From Typhlomys cinereus (taxonomy: Eukaryota; Chordata; Mammalia; Rodentia; Platacanthomyidae), in contig JALPQD010000405.1 in NCBI GenBank assembly GCA_023101885.1, forward strand, positions 1,700,722 to 1,764,721: a stretch of DNA of 64,000 nucleotides, given 5' to 3'. Under the pieces are notes generated by a model that was given only the letters and a program-made list of their open reading frames with translations, did no database searches and was not told the DNA's origin. Position 1 is the first letter of the stretch. Every line of letters starts with the position of its first letter. Position numbers and translations under genes: made by a program. Shown here piece after piece: positions 33,001-47,700 of this stretch.

Positions 33001-36000
33001 GTGTTGCATGCGTGTAAGTGTGTGGGTGTGTTCTCCCATGCAGAGAGACAGAGCAGGTTGTCAGTTGTCTTGTATCTCCCTGCCATATTGCCTTGGGATA
33101 GGTTCTCTTCCTGAACCAGAAGCTCCTTGTTTTGGCAGAGACCTACTCATTGTGGCAGTTTGTCTGCAGGTGCCAGTGAATTTGCTACCAAACAGCTTAG
33201 GATTTGAACAAGGGGGTTTTCTTTTCTATGATTCTCCACAGATGCTCCACAGAGCCATGGAGTTCATACTAACACCAAGGAACCAAGGGAACGGACCATA
33301 TCAAATCCACAGGAATTACTGAGAGAGGGACAAATCTCATTTGTCAGACTGTGAGCCTGTCAAAGTATGCCTAAAGTACACCAATGTTCTTGAACCAGCT
33401 CTTTATATCTTAACCTCCTGCCTTGGAGTTGTCCCACCCACTATGAGCTGGATCTTTCTTTCATCAGTTGGTCTCCTTCAGGCTCGTGAGGGGCTTTCCT
33501 TAACCACCGGATCTTTGCAGATGTTTCCAGAGCTCAGCTTTTATGTGTCAGGTTGACACCTATATTGAACTAGCACACTGGTTCCACTAACACTCTTGGA
33601 AATCCCAGGTTTCTACCTCTCAATACTTGTGCACACGTAACCATTCATGCCTGGCCTTTTGACACGGGTGCTGGGGATTCAAAGCAAACTGTTCTGACCC
33701 TGCATCCCCAACTCTGCATCCCCAGAATGTTTGTGTAAGTAGAAGACTCGTGGCTCAGCTGTCCTCCCAACATGCCGTGTTGCAGAAGATGGCCTTAAAT
33801 TCCTGATCCTCCTTGCAGCTCCTCAGCACTGGGATTACAGGCCTGAGGACTTGAGTTTGGATCCCCAGCACCTATAAAATCTGGGTACTGTTGCATGCAT
33901 CTGTAACCCCTAGGTTGGGGGAGCAGAGAGAGACATGGCTGTAGTTCATTGCCCTGCCTGTCTAGCTCAGTGAGCGAGCTCCAGATTCAGCAAGAGAACA
34001 GGTATCTTCTCAAAAATCTAAACTGAAATAGGTGGAGAGCCACTGAGGAAGAGATCTGAGATCAACTTCTGCCCTCAGGTATGTGACACATGTCTGCATG
34101 TGGATATGAATATACACACAAAGGCATTTTGCCATCATACCTAGTTTTTATGTGGTGTTGGGTTGAGCTGAGGGCTTTGTGCATGCCAGGTGAGCATTTT
34201 CCAAAACTAAGCTGCATCCCCCAACCTCTGAGTAAGTTTGAATTTATAGAATTTCCTTTACAGTTTTTGTAAGATCACAGTTTATCAGGGGTATCACCCC
34301 AAATTAGTAAAAAAAAAATTTCAACCAAGTTTCCATAGGATTCAAAAAGTAGTTTCCCATAGAAACTATATTGTTGTAGTAGTTGTGATTTGTTTCATGA
34401 GCAGATTATTTGTACTAGGTGGCTGTTTTAAGTCACATTCATTTAATTTTCATAAGCATCCTTTAAAATAAGTATTTTAACTTTTGTAGATGAAGAAACA
34501 GAGGTACGAGACAGTGAAGTAAAATTTATCTGCAGCCGAAAACCTTCTAGGTGATGGAGCTAAGATTCCAACCTGGGCATTGAGAGTCTTGAACCTCCAT
34601 GTTTCGCCCTCCTTCTGCACTGTCCTATGGTAAAACAGTTCAGTGCTGTCCTTCACCCATATGCTGATAAAACGAGCTTTTGTGATGGATCCTCTTGCCT
34701 CTGCCTCCGAGTCCTTTGTTGCTCCCGAGGGAGTGGAGGGAACGTGCTTCCTTTCCTTCCACCTCACTTTCCTGCTTCCCCGTCTCAGCTCTGGCCCGGG
34801 GCCTGCCTTGTTCTCCTGACTAATCTCTGCATGTTTACTCAGAGTTTGACATTGATATGTTTTAAATACCATCTCAATGGAAGGGACTATCTTGATGTGT
34901 TTGTGTTTTTAAATCTCAAACCTCCTTTGAATGCCTTGTCACATGAGACTATCCCTGTGACCTTTTACTTGTATATATAATGGACATTTAGTGATGAAGT
35001 CCTGTTTTTACACCATCTTACCTCTCCTGTGCTAGAGAGGCCTATTTTAATTAAAGTTCACCTTTAAACCATTGGATTGCTCAGTCTAGAAGCCTGGGAG
35101 TTGTGTATGCTCTGGTCACCAAGCCTTCTTATCACTCTAATTGCTGGCTTGGTCTTCCTTAATCTTTCCCATCTTAGTAGGCTCTACTTCCATCTACGCT
35201 GTTGCTGATTGAACAGTTTGGAGTCATGTATGGTTCCTTTCTTTCCTTTTCCTCTCTCAGTCCAGGATTTCCTACATGGACTGCTGCTGTCCTTGCTTCC
35301 ACTTTAGATCTTCCATAATTTATGAAGTATAGAATAGGCAGAGTGAACTTTTCAGAATATGAAAGAGGCAGTGGCCTCAGCCTGCTCAAAACCATCCAGT
35401 GTTAAAGTTAAAGTTAAAGAGGCTCCACAGCCTCTGAGCCTGAGCTGATTGGAAACCCCATTTCACCCCCACCACCATCCTGTGTCACCCTGGTTCCTTT
35501 CTTTCCTGTAACTGCTAAAATTATTTATCTTACAACTTTTGCTCAGGCTGTTTTCTTTTATCTGGAGTTGCCTTTCCAAGTGTTCGCTGTCTCTGGTCAT
35601 TCAGTTGCTTTTGCAGGTGTTTCCTCTTTTCTGACTAAAGGACACAGAATGGTTAGGAACTCCCATCACTATTAGAGCATAGTTTTTGCACCTTTCATAG
35701 CACTGTGACTCTTGAGTTTTGTTAGTTTTCATGTAGCACTTGCGTGGCCCCTTCTTCCCCATCTGACTAGCCGCCTCTGAGAGAATATGCGTTCCATGAC
35801 AACAGGACTCACGTCTGTCTCGTTCATAACTGTGAAAGGCACCTCAGTATTGTGGCTGATAGCACAAGCTCCAAAGTAAGAATGTTTGGGTTTCTACATC
35901 GATCCCACTACTTTTGGAATGATATTCAGACAAGTTTCCTAACTTCTCAGTTTCCCTTTACAAAATAAGGATGCTTTGGGATTCTTAAGAATCGGGCAAA

Positions 36001-38740
36001 ATAACTTAGAAAAGCATTTGGAACTCTGTCAGCAGATAGAATCATTTATCAGCAGCATGTTGAACATTGACCATATTGCCAGGACTAGATGTGCTATAAG
36101 TGCCATTAACCATTCAGTGAATGAAACATTAAAACCATGCTACTAAGTATACTATGGTAGGAAATATGACTTGGACTTGAGAAAAAAATATGTCTAGTTT
36201 AAGGCGATCATGAAACATTTGCTAGTAGACTGCATATAAACTGACATGAATTATGAATGTTACATACTGGAAAAGGGATTATGGAAAAGAGATTTCCAAG
36301 AGCACGTGTTCAAGAGGAAGAGAGAGTCTGCCAGGCTTGTTCAGGGCTGGTGCCTGAACTGGTGTCGTATCACTGCTGCCAGCCTGCTGCTTGGCATGAT
36401 CTTGGGCCAAGCGTGACCTCACCAGAGTTACGCTACCATGGGATACACTGTAGATTTTGAGCACTTGAGTGACGTCTCTGGAAAGGATAGGATTTGAAAG
36501 ATTTTTCTCTAAGAATGATTTTACGAATGAATATTTTAATAAGTTTGATTTGTCAGCTAATGCAGAATGGGGAACAACTGAACTGACAGAGATAGAAAAC
36601 AGATGTCAAGATGAGAAGCAGGGGCTGGAGAGATGGCCCAGGGGTTAAGACTCTGCCTCGAAAGCAGGAGGAAGTTCTGATCCCAGGTCCCACATAAGAG
36701 CACCAGGCGGAAATTGTACTTCTGGCTCTGGTGGGCGGAGCCTAGGAAATCCCAGAGCAGAGCAAGGAGGTAAAGGCAATCCCAGGATGACTCCTGGAGT
36801 CACCCTTGGCCCTCCACAGGGACACACATGTCCTCTAATACACACAAACACAATTAATTTTAAAAAGATGAGAAGCAGCACACCAGATCAAACAGGAGGC
36901 AGAAGATGGCTGTGTGTGTGATGCTGAGGTAGAGAGAATGGAGTGAATGCAAGTTAGTTTACAGAATACATACATGTTAGAGGGTAAGACAAGGTGCCTT
37001 TTGATCTGGGCACTGAAAGAAAAACGCTGCACTGGGTAGAGAGTTCTTTTTTTATGATTTGTTTTTATTTTAGTTTTTTCTTTTGTAGAAACTTTTTCCC
37101 TCATTTTCTTGTGTGTGGTGTATGTGCACATGTGCGAACAGGTACACGTGCCTGTCTGTCTTATTCCTTTGAGGCAGGGTCTTCCTCTAAAGCCAGAGTT
37201 ATGGTTTGTTTTCCAGCTAGACAGCAGACCCCAACCATCCTGATTCCTGTCTTCCCTGTCTCTAATGCTAGGGTCACAGAGGTGCATGAACTACCCTCCA
37301 GCTACTACATGAACACTGAGATCTGAATTTGGGTCCTCATGGTTGCACAGCAACCATCTTTCCTTTCTTCCTTCCTCCCTCTCTTCGCTCCCTCCACCCT
37401 TCTATCCCACTTCCTCCCACCTCCCTGTCTGCTTCTATGGGTTCCAGAGTCCCCAGTGATCATCTACTCTAGTAGGTTCAGACCTCTGTAGTGGGCCAAG
37501 TGGCCCTTCCTTGGGCAGACCCACTGATAGGGGCACTTCCATCTGTCTGGTCCTGGCCCCTGCGGTTTCCACTGCATGTAATTATTTCTCTTGAGACCCT
37601 CACTAGCATATTGGGGCGTGTTGGTATGTCAGACATTGTGCAAGTCTGTTAAGGACAAGTCTCATTACTGTGAGTTCCTGGATGCATATGCTCAACTTTT
37701 TAGGTGAGTACTAGGAATCCAAACTCAAGTCCTCATGTCTGCATGGCAAGCACTTTGCCAACTTAACCAGCTTTCCAGTTCCCAACTATGAATACATTGC
37801 AGGAACATACTGATCCGTGTTGGTCAACACAAATACCACATAATATTTCCAGGCTGGTCTCCAGAGTGAAGCAAAAAGGAGACAATTATAGCACTTAACA
37901 CAGACACTAACAAGCAAACAGATAAAAACTTAGTTCTTGGCCAGGCATGGTGCCAATTGTGGCACATGCTAAATCCTAGCACTCACTGGGGAGACCTAGG
38001 TAGGAGGATCTCAATTTCTAGGCCACCTGGTTTACATATTAAGGGGACTCAATTTTCAAAGATTGAAACAGCTTCTCTCTCTTTCAAAAATAGCACTCTT
38101 TAAAAAGGTAATCACAAGTTGTTTTGGCTCTCAGGAAAAGTTTGTTTTGTGGGGATGAGGATGTAAGGGTCAAGCATACTTATCAGATGAAGTAAGTGTT
38201 GTCAATGGAAGACTTCGAAGAAGCACACCAGGACCTTGGGAATCAACATTTGGCTGTAGGTTATGCTATTATTTACTTAAAAAATGAAATAAGGGGCTGG
38301 AGAAAGGGATTAGAAGTTAAGACTCTGGTTGGCAAGCAGAAGGTCCCAGATACCACGTAAAAACGCGGAAACGGTGGCATCCTGTACATCTGGCCCTGGT
38401 GCCCAGAGTGAAGCAAAAAGGGAGGTAGAAGCAATCCAGGATGATTCCCGAAGTCATCCTTGGCCCTCTACAGTGCCCTCTGATACATACTTACACAAAC
38501 ACACGTGCAAAATAAAGAAAAAAATTTAAAAAATTAAAAAAATGGAGCAATTATCCTAGGACATAGTTTTGTTAAACATTTCTAGAGAAAATTTGTAGAC
38601 AGGGGCTTATACTAGATTAAATGTTTATCATAAAGTATGGTAAACTCAGAGCTGCTTACTGAGTACCGCTCATAGTTGAGGCACTGTTTGATACAGTTTT
38701 TTTTTTTTTTTTTTTTACTTCATTTTCTTTTGATTTTTTA

Positions 38741-38771
<31 letters not shown>

Positions 38772-41700
38772 ATTAGAGGTCACTGTGTGACTCTTTGGAG
38801 GACTAAGGATGACTTCAGGAATCATCCTGGATTGCTTTTACCTCCTTTTTACTTTGTTCTGGGATTTCCCAGGCTCCACCTACCTGGACTGGAAATGCAG
38901 GCCTCAGCCATTTCCACTTGGTGTTTTTACATGGAATCTGGGATCCAAACTCAGGTTCTTCTGCTTGTAAAGTAGAATCTTAACCCCTGAGGCGTCTCTC
39001 CAGCCCCATTTCCTTTTTCTTTTCTTTTCTTACCATGATCATACATTTTACCTTAACTTTTGATCTTTGAATGGACACATCTGGTTTTCACTGTCTATAT
39101 TCGTTACTTGTTTTCATTGCTGTGATGAAATATCTGAAAGAACAGTATAAGGAAGGAAGGGTTTATTTTGATTTACAGGTTCGGTAGATACTGTTGATTC
39201 TTTCAGGCAAATAAAACAGGAGGAGCAGGAGCTGCTAGTCAGGAATTTTTTCAGTTCAGGCCCTAGCTCGTGGAGTAATTCCACCCACATTTAGGTGGGT
39301 CATTCTACTTCAATTGACCTAACTAGATAACTCTTAATAAACACGCTCAAAAATTTGTTTCCATGGCGACTCCCTCCCATGGTGATTCTAAATAGCATCA
39401 AGTTGACCATCATAACTTAACGGTTTGTGAACTTGACACCCAGACTGTTAAAGCCATAACCTTCTGTTTATTCCCATAGGTCCATGGCCATCTCATATTG
39501 CAAAGTGCATTCATTCCAACTTCAAAAATCCCCACAGTCTTACATAATTAAAATACTATTTAAAGGTCTAAAGCCTAAATCTCACCTGAGACTTATGGTA
39601 ATTTCTTAACTGGTAAGCTCCTGTAAATAAAAAACAAGCTAAAATTTTCCAGTGTATATTGGCAGAGAATTAGCATTCACATCCTAAAAGAAAATAATAG
39701 CAGGACTATTGAGCATATCAAGGACTAATTGGGTCAAAGAATGACAGACACCAAGCAGGGCGAACACCAAATTTGGCAGTTCCATGTCTGACATCTGAGT
39801 CTTAAGATGAGATTGTCTTGACTCCCAGAGGCTTTGGGTCATCCTCATCCCTTAGCTCTGCTATTCGCAGTACATAACTTTTCTCTCCTGTCTCTCCACC
39901 CCATACCTACAGCTTTTCACCCCATAGTCCTGGGCCTCTACTGTAAACTTAGACTATACCTTTCTACCTTCATACAGTGGCCTTTCAGGCCTCCTTGTGG
40001 GGCTCTTACCTTGACACACATTGGCTGACCTCAGGATCTGTGGAACTGTGGAACAGGAATCCTGGACCCCTCAATCTTACATCTGAAAAAATAGTACCAT
40101 GCAGACTATACTGCTAAATTCTGCCAGTTTGAGTTGGAGCCGAGTCCTCTTAGACGACTTGCTGGATGCTGACACTGGGGAGATACTAGGCCATTGCTTT
40201 CCAGCCGGGAACTACTTCAGTGACATTTTCAGTTTAATCTCCTTCTAATGATTGGCATTCTCAGTGGGGCCTTCACTGGATGGGGTCTTGCCTTTGTGGC
40301 ATCTTCCCTGTTGTCTTTAGTGCAGGGCACCAAGTTTCCCTTTAATGGTACTGTTATCAACAACAGGTGCTCTGTCATCTGCATTCTCCCTGTCTGAAAC
40401 CTTAAGCTTGTTTGCACACATCTCTTCACCAAACATCACATTCTTTTAATCTTTCTGTTCCACTTTCTGTTCACCCATTAGATGAGTACTTTGAGCAGTA
40501 ATCATAATACAGCCTGAACATTGTTCTGTCTATAGATGTCTACTGCCAGAAAAGTAGTCCAGTACCTTTAAATTCATCCTCACCCAAGTTGTGAAGACAC
40601 AGGCAAAATGCAGCCAGATACTTTGCAATAATGTCATTTAATGTCCCTTGCCCAGTTCCTGATGGAGCCCTCACTCTCTGAGTCTCATGATCCCAGCCGC
40701 CATGTTTTCACAGCATGCTTGTCTTGCAAGTTCCAGTCAGAATGGCTCATTAAGCTCTGCTTACAGGATCCACCCTTCCACATCCTCCTGCAAATCAGTT
40801 CCAAAGGCCTATGATCTACACCATCGGATTTATCACAGTAGTGGGTGTTTGTGTATGTGTGTGTGCGGGTGTAGCTATTGTTTCAAAAATACACACCCTT
40901 TCTCGAATGCTTGTTATAATTTCTCCCTTGTTAAATCAGTAGTCTAGAACAAGAATTACATGGCTGGAGATGTAGCTCAGTGGTAGTACTCTCGCACATA
41001 AAGCAAAAGCCACTATATAAATTGATGCGTACATACTGTAAGCAATACTTTTACTAAGGAAGTTTCAAGCCAGATATATTTAGAGAGTAAGATAAGAGTG
41101 ATTCCCTTTTGTCCATTGTCCAGTTTCAACTATTTCAACACAGTAAAACCCCATGTTTTCTTTCTTTCTCTACCCCCATGTATTATTTCAAAGAATAGTC
41201 AGGCTATATAGGTATCTCCCTCACCAACAGAGTTAAGTAATTTAGGAGGGGGATGCTGGAATCAAACCTTGGACCTTGTTATGTATTCCACCACTAAAGC
41301 TCACTCGAAAAAGAAAAAAAAGTGAGACAAAATCTTATGATCCCCGTGTGCCCTGTGGATGTGGTGCTGGGAATCAAATCAGGTTTGTACGTGTTGGACA
41401 AGCACCCTACCAACTGAGCCACATCACTTGACCATAGTCAGTCATATAGAGTATTTCAATCCATGTAGTTTTATCAACTTTTGTATCTGAATTCAATCTT
41501 TTAATAGTATATCAGAATAGTTTAAGTAATGCAGTACAGTTAAAATATTTTAAAATACCAGGAGTTAGATCTTTTTATAATGAACTCACATTTTTGGAAA
41601 TTTATTTTGGGAAAATGTCATGTTTCTAGAAAATTGGCAGACTTTAAAATTTGTAGAGAAAGAACAGTATCAAGTATTAAAATGAATGATGTAATGAATC

Positions 41701-44700
41701 TTATACTAACTAGAACATTTGCCTACCACACCATGGATTCATTCTGGCGCTCACTAAAAATGACTTTTAAAGAAACATCTTTTTTCTGCCCTAATATATT
41801 GTTAAACTTTTGCCTTAAACCATAGAGCCTGTAAATCTAGTATAGAAATTTTAATTATTTTGATAAATGTATATCAGATTTCATTTATTTAGTGTCAGGA
41901 ATCCGAGAACATGCTAATAATGATCATGAATAACATAATATTATAGAAAATTGACTCCAGTATCTAAACAAAAATTCAGCAACAAAAAGACTAGGTTACA
42001 AACAAAAAGATACAAAGCTGAAGTGTTTCATATTATCCATATATTTAATACATTTGAATCATTGGAGTATGATTTCTACTAATGTTATGAGAAGTGAGTA
42101 ACTATATTTTAATTTTAAATCTTTGTAGAGAATCTAGCACCCATATAATCTTTGTTTTTGTCTGGCTGAAACATACCTGGATGTTGCAGGTAGCTAATAA
42201 CTGCTACAGTTTGAACAAAATAATTTGCTTTGGCCAATGTATTCTTTTAAAAAAAGAAAAGCACTGCAGAAAAATTGAATGGAAAAAGTGGGAGATCATT
42301 TTTTTCCTTTGTTCAGAAGAGTAACACCTCAGATGATGACAGAGCCAGGGGAGGTGGAATGCTTGCTTCCATCCAGGTGTTGGCGACCCCTGGACAAGCA
42401 TTGTTGGGTCACCATCCAATTCCTCATTTCTGCCAAGCAGCAAGCTCTTCATTGTCTGGACTTTACAGTACTCTCTTAGACATTTGTTACCAACGTCCTA
42501 AATCCATCCTTTTTATGTGCGTTGTAAGTACTGGGTGGAACTGATGACTGGCATTTTGAACATATGGGAAGATAGGCAAGAAATTGTGCAATACTTCTTT
42601 CTTCATTTAGTGAAAACAGAAATAACTTCTGTTTAACCAATTTAAGTATGTCATTTGTACAAAATATTTTTTATTTTAAATTTTTAAAAATTTATATGTC
42701 TAGAGATTTGCCTTTTCTAGGTATTTCATGTAAGTGGAAATTAAAACATGTCTGGTTTCTTCAAAGTATTGCATAAGTAGACTTGAGTGACTAGAAATAA
42801 AATTAATTACATTTTTAATTATAACATGAGACCAATTAAAACAAAGTTATATTATAACATTATTGAGTGGTGAAGTACATCTATAATTTTAATATTTAGG
42901 AGGTAAAGGCAGGAGAAGGCCGGCTAGGGTTTGCACAGGGAATTTTAAAGTTAGTTTGAGATGTACAGTTAAATCGATCTTAAAAGACAACAACAGCAAA
43001 AAGGATAAAATACTAATTAAAATGAACCAAGATTAGTTTATCTTACTTAACATTGTTATATAAAAAAAAACAAAGTTAAAGCAGTCTGCAGCTCTCAGCT
43101 TCCAAGATGTCTGGGGTGACTTAGCCTCCTCCAGCTTTGGCCAGCCAGCCATGCCGCCTCTGCTTTGAGAGACCTATCCCTTCCCTTTGGAACAGTAAGC
43201 TGAATAAACCTCCCTTTCTCCCTTAAGTTGATTGATTTTGGGTGCTCTCTCACAGCAATAGTAAAGAGTAACTGATACAGAAATTGGTACCGGATAGTGG
43301 AGTATTGCTGTGAGATAAGAACAGCTGGTACCACAAAGTGAAGTTGTTTGTGAAGCTGAGAAAAGTTGGTACCCAGAAGCATGGCCAATGCTGTGAGTGG
43401 CTAGTGTGCCTTTGGAATTGTTTGTTGGGAGAAATACAGAGAATTTTGGGACTTTGTGCTGGGAAAGTCTTTGCGTCTTGGCGGTTGGGCCAAAGGGGCC
43501 TTTCTCGTGAGAGCTCAGAGGAAAGCAATGCTGTCAGAGACGCAGACAGTGGAAGCCCAGGTTGTGATGGTCCAGAGGGGAACAGAGAATGTGTTTGCAA
43601 CTGTACGAATGACACATGGAATCATGTGTTGGCTGAGAGTTTAGTGAAGTTTTGCCCTAGTCCCGAAAGCTTGCCTGAAGTTAAACTGGAGTGCTTGGTG
43701 GAGGAAATTTCAAAGCAATGTAGTCTTGACAATGTGATATGGCTACTTTTTAGATGTCTTCAGAATTATGAAAAAGAGCAAAGAATCAGGCAGGAAGAAG
43801 CAAAAACTGTAAGATCCAATGATGAAAAATACAATGGCAAAGTTAAAAGCGTTGAACCAGGAAGAAGCAGAGAACAAAATGGCTGTTGAAGAGATTAGCT
43901 ATTTGAATAATAGGACAGGCCCTAGCTTGAGGGCAAGATCCTCAGGGAAGGCTCCCACTCATAAGAATGCAAATCCTTTCCGAAGACTAGAGCTAAAGGG
44001 TGGAGTTCCAAAGCAAGAGTTGGTTTCTCTTACCAAGCCACTGCCCAGGAATGAAAGACATGGCCAGCATAGGGAAGCAGAATCAGCTGTGATTCAAGAG
44101 GGCCAGTCTTGGCAAAGTTGTTCACATGGTTCTGGTTTTAGAGGCATCAGTGATGCAAGAGGGAGGAGATCGTGGAGTCCTCCTCCAAGATTTCAAAAAT
44201 TGGCAGAATCCAGGCATCATGAGGCAAGAAGCCTGCAGTTTAGAGGCCCAAGAAGGGCAGTTTGTGCTGTGGAGTTAAAGCCTGGTTTGCCATTGAGAAG
44301 TAAAGATGTTAGAGATGCCAGAGACAACGTGGGACACTTGCCAAGGAGAGCTGTATACCTGGGAGGAGTCAGCTCAAGAGAGGAACTATTCTATGGGCAG
44401 CTGCATTGGAGGGGTGGAACCAAAGCCCTTTGGAACTGAGATGATTTCAACAAGAGGCTCACCTGTTGGACTTGGAGCTACAAGATTTGGAGTTTGTCCT
44501 GCTGGTTTTCAGTCTTGTTATGGACCGATCTTTCCTGGATATGCCCCCATTCCTTCCTTTTGGAATGGGAATGTTTATTCTGTGCCATTGTATGTTAGAA
44601 GTATGTAACTTGTATTTTGATTTTACAGGAGACTTTGGACTTTGGACTTTTGGACTGTTGGGGCTACCATTGTAGTCTCTGAAGACTTTTAAAGTTGGAC

Positions 44701-47700
44701 TGAGTATGGTTTGCATAATGAGATGGCAATGAGCCTGTGGGGGCCAGGAGTGGAATGTCATGGTTTGAAATGTGTCCCCCACAGTCTCATGTGTTTGGCA
44801 AGGTCATGGCACCTTGAGAGATGGAGCCTTGCTAGAGGAAGGCAGTCACAAGGGGTGGGCCTTGAGGTGGATTAGTCCCACCCTACCTCCAGGAGAAGTC
44901 AGCCTTTGCTGCAAGCAGTCTACAGCTCTCAGTTTCCAAGATGTCTGGTGTGACTTAGTCTCCTCCAGCTTTGGCCAGCCAGCCGTGCCACCTCTGCTTT
45001 GAGAGACTGTCCCTTCCCTCTGGAACCGTAAGCTGAATAAACCTCCCTTTCTCCCTTAAAAAACAAAACAAAACATAAAGTTAGTGAATTATAATGCAAT
45101 TTGAAAACTCAACATGATCACATTAGGGAACTAAAACTATATCTGTATTATTTGTAAGCAGTTTTACTATGAAATAAAGCTAATTAATTATATTTCAGCC
45201 ATCAATAACTGCTACAATTAGTAATATAATTAATTATTAATATTATAATTATGACTCCCACCACCAACAATACAGCCCTGCTAATCCTTAGATGTTAACA
45301 GGCTCTAATAGCCATGGCCATACAGGGTGAAGAAAGAAAAGTTGGGAACATGGTGATACAATTACAGTGATAAAGCTCTGTGCGTGTCTTTAAGTATGCT
45401 AGGCAATGTCTAGATGGCTTCCAAAGAACTGGAAGGAATATGTAAAAAACACCTCTGCCCTTGAACCCATTTCGAGACAGGACAAGATCCATCCCTGCCC
45501 CTTGCGGAAGATCAACAGGAGTCAGCCTGCCTTACTGCATAGGCTGGCATCTGTGCTGACATAGGCACAGAACTATGCTAGAATAGGAGGCACACTGCAA
45601 CCGAGACTGCAAGGGATGCCCTTGGCATCCACCTTCAAGAAATGGAGCTCTCGGGCTTGAGCATTCCCTACAGCTCCAATGACTCTCGCCTTTCCTTTAG
45701 AGGCTTTGTCCCCTGAAGTTTCCTCCCTGGATTTGTGAAGTAGGGTTCTGACTTTTTGTTTGAAGACTTTCTTTGTTTTTTTCCAAGTAATGTGCTTTTT
45801 AGATTTTCTTTCTAACAAAGCGCTTTGCTTCAGCTTTTCATTTTTCATGCTGGTCACTGAACGGTGGACCACATGCTAAGATGTACTCTGAGCCATATGC
45901 CTCTCAACAGAATTAAGTGAATTGCAGCATGCCATCGCAAACTAGTAATAAAAGTTATTCATCTATGTGATTAAAAATCTGCAGAGAGGCCCAGCTTAGC
46001 ATTTAAAGTGCTTACTAGCACAAGCAGGGACCAGAGTTACAGTTTAAGCAGTATTTGTACCTGCATTTGCATGTGCACTCACATGCAAGTATGTATATAT
46101 ACATACATGCTTGCCATGCACAGATACACATGAAAATGGAAAATAATCTTTAGAGGCTCTTAATTGTCTTGATGATAAAATATGAGATGACTCAGGGATT
46201 AGGATTCTGTATTGAAAGCAGAAGAACCTGAGTTTGGATTCCAGGTTTCTTATAAAAATGTCAGGTAGAAACAGTGAACAGCATGGCTTGCACTTCTAGC
46301 CCTGGTGGGTAGAGTCTGGGAAATCCCAGAGTGAAGCAAAAAAGAGGTAGAAGCAATCCAGGATGGTTCCCAAAGTCACCCTTGGTCCTCCACAGGGACA
46401 CATGTGCCCTCTAATACAGACAGACAGACAGAATTTAAAAATATGAGACGTGTTTTCCAGTTTGCCTCCTGACTACCTAATATCCCATCCTCTAATAGAA
46501 CCCTATAGGTTCTAGTGGGCGATTGTGACTGCATTTCCAGGTAGCTGCCATTTTATCTTAGAAGATTTCTTTCTTTCCTTACATAATTTGATTTCTCCCT
46601 TTCAATGCTCAGCCATAATTTCCAAGAGAAAATCTTTGCATACTTTATAAAGTTTTCCTATTTTATTATGCTTTTTGATTTATCTTCTGGTCTCTATCTT
46701 AAAACGACAGTCAGTAATGTTAGCTGTATAGATAGATGCAGCCCTCACCTTTAGGCACAATAATACTAGCATTATGTCCCAAAGATTGCATTGTGCAAAA
46801 TCCTGTATATTTTTAGTTATTCATATATGTGATAATTACTTTCACAACAACCTGACTTGAATAAGTGTTATTATGACCCATATTTCACAGTTGACAAACT
46901 GAGACTTAACGTGGTTAGTCTCAAGGCACAGTTTGTGCTTATTTGAGCTTGTGCTTTGATAGTTTGTTCCAAGGTCTTCAGTTTATTTTTTAAATTAACA
47001 GTAAATAATCCCTTAATCATGGTTGATTATTCTTAAGCTGCAGGGTTTTGTTTTTAAGACTCAAACTATAATTACCTAAAATAAAACAAAGTTTTATAAG
47101 ACACTTGGCTTGTAAGTGTGTGAATTCCAAACACAAGTTAATTCAGTAGACTATTAAAGAATATTGTAGTTGAGGTAAAACATTTCTTAATTCAGAATAT
47201 TAGAACTGTAAAGAACATCATGCCTTGCAAATAAGAGAATTCATTCTTTATAAGATCTTAATGCTTTACCCAAAATTTTAGAGAAATAATTTGCAGAAAA
47301 CACTGAAATTTGGAGGTTCTTCACTTCCAGTCCAGATTCTTATTTTTCTCAACTGTGGAAAGTCAATACAACTAAGGTTTTTAAAAAAAAAGAGTTTGAA
47401 AAGAGTTGTGCTTTATCGTGTCCTATTTTCCAGTGGTAAATTCCTAACACATTTAAAAAAATGTGATGCAGTATTAGGGCAGAATCATTCATTCACTACT
47501 TAAGTAACTGCTTATGTGCAAGTTCTGACTTGTTTACCTGAGATTTAACATATTTCATGAGACTTTTGGTAATTGATTTCTAAACGTGGAATGTGGTTTC
47601 TTAAGCATTATAAATGTAAGGGTAGCTTACCCAAGGAGTGTGTTTGTGTATTATTAGTATCTGGCTATGAACCAGAAGATAGCATATTTTCAGTATTACT

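Noticed and set aside
32798..33322. 174-codon frame in QSER1 intron 1
   Set aside because: No family recognised, no splice signals in the right phase, and it runs through TG-rich low-complexity sequence.
43338..44439. Two overlapping frames (183 and 206 codons) in the MaLR internal region as a new gene
   Set aside because: They lie wholly inside a retroelement, in different phases, with no domain I recognise. Reported as part of the element only.
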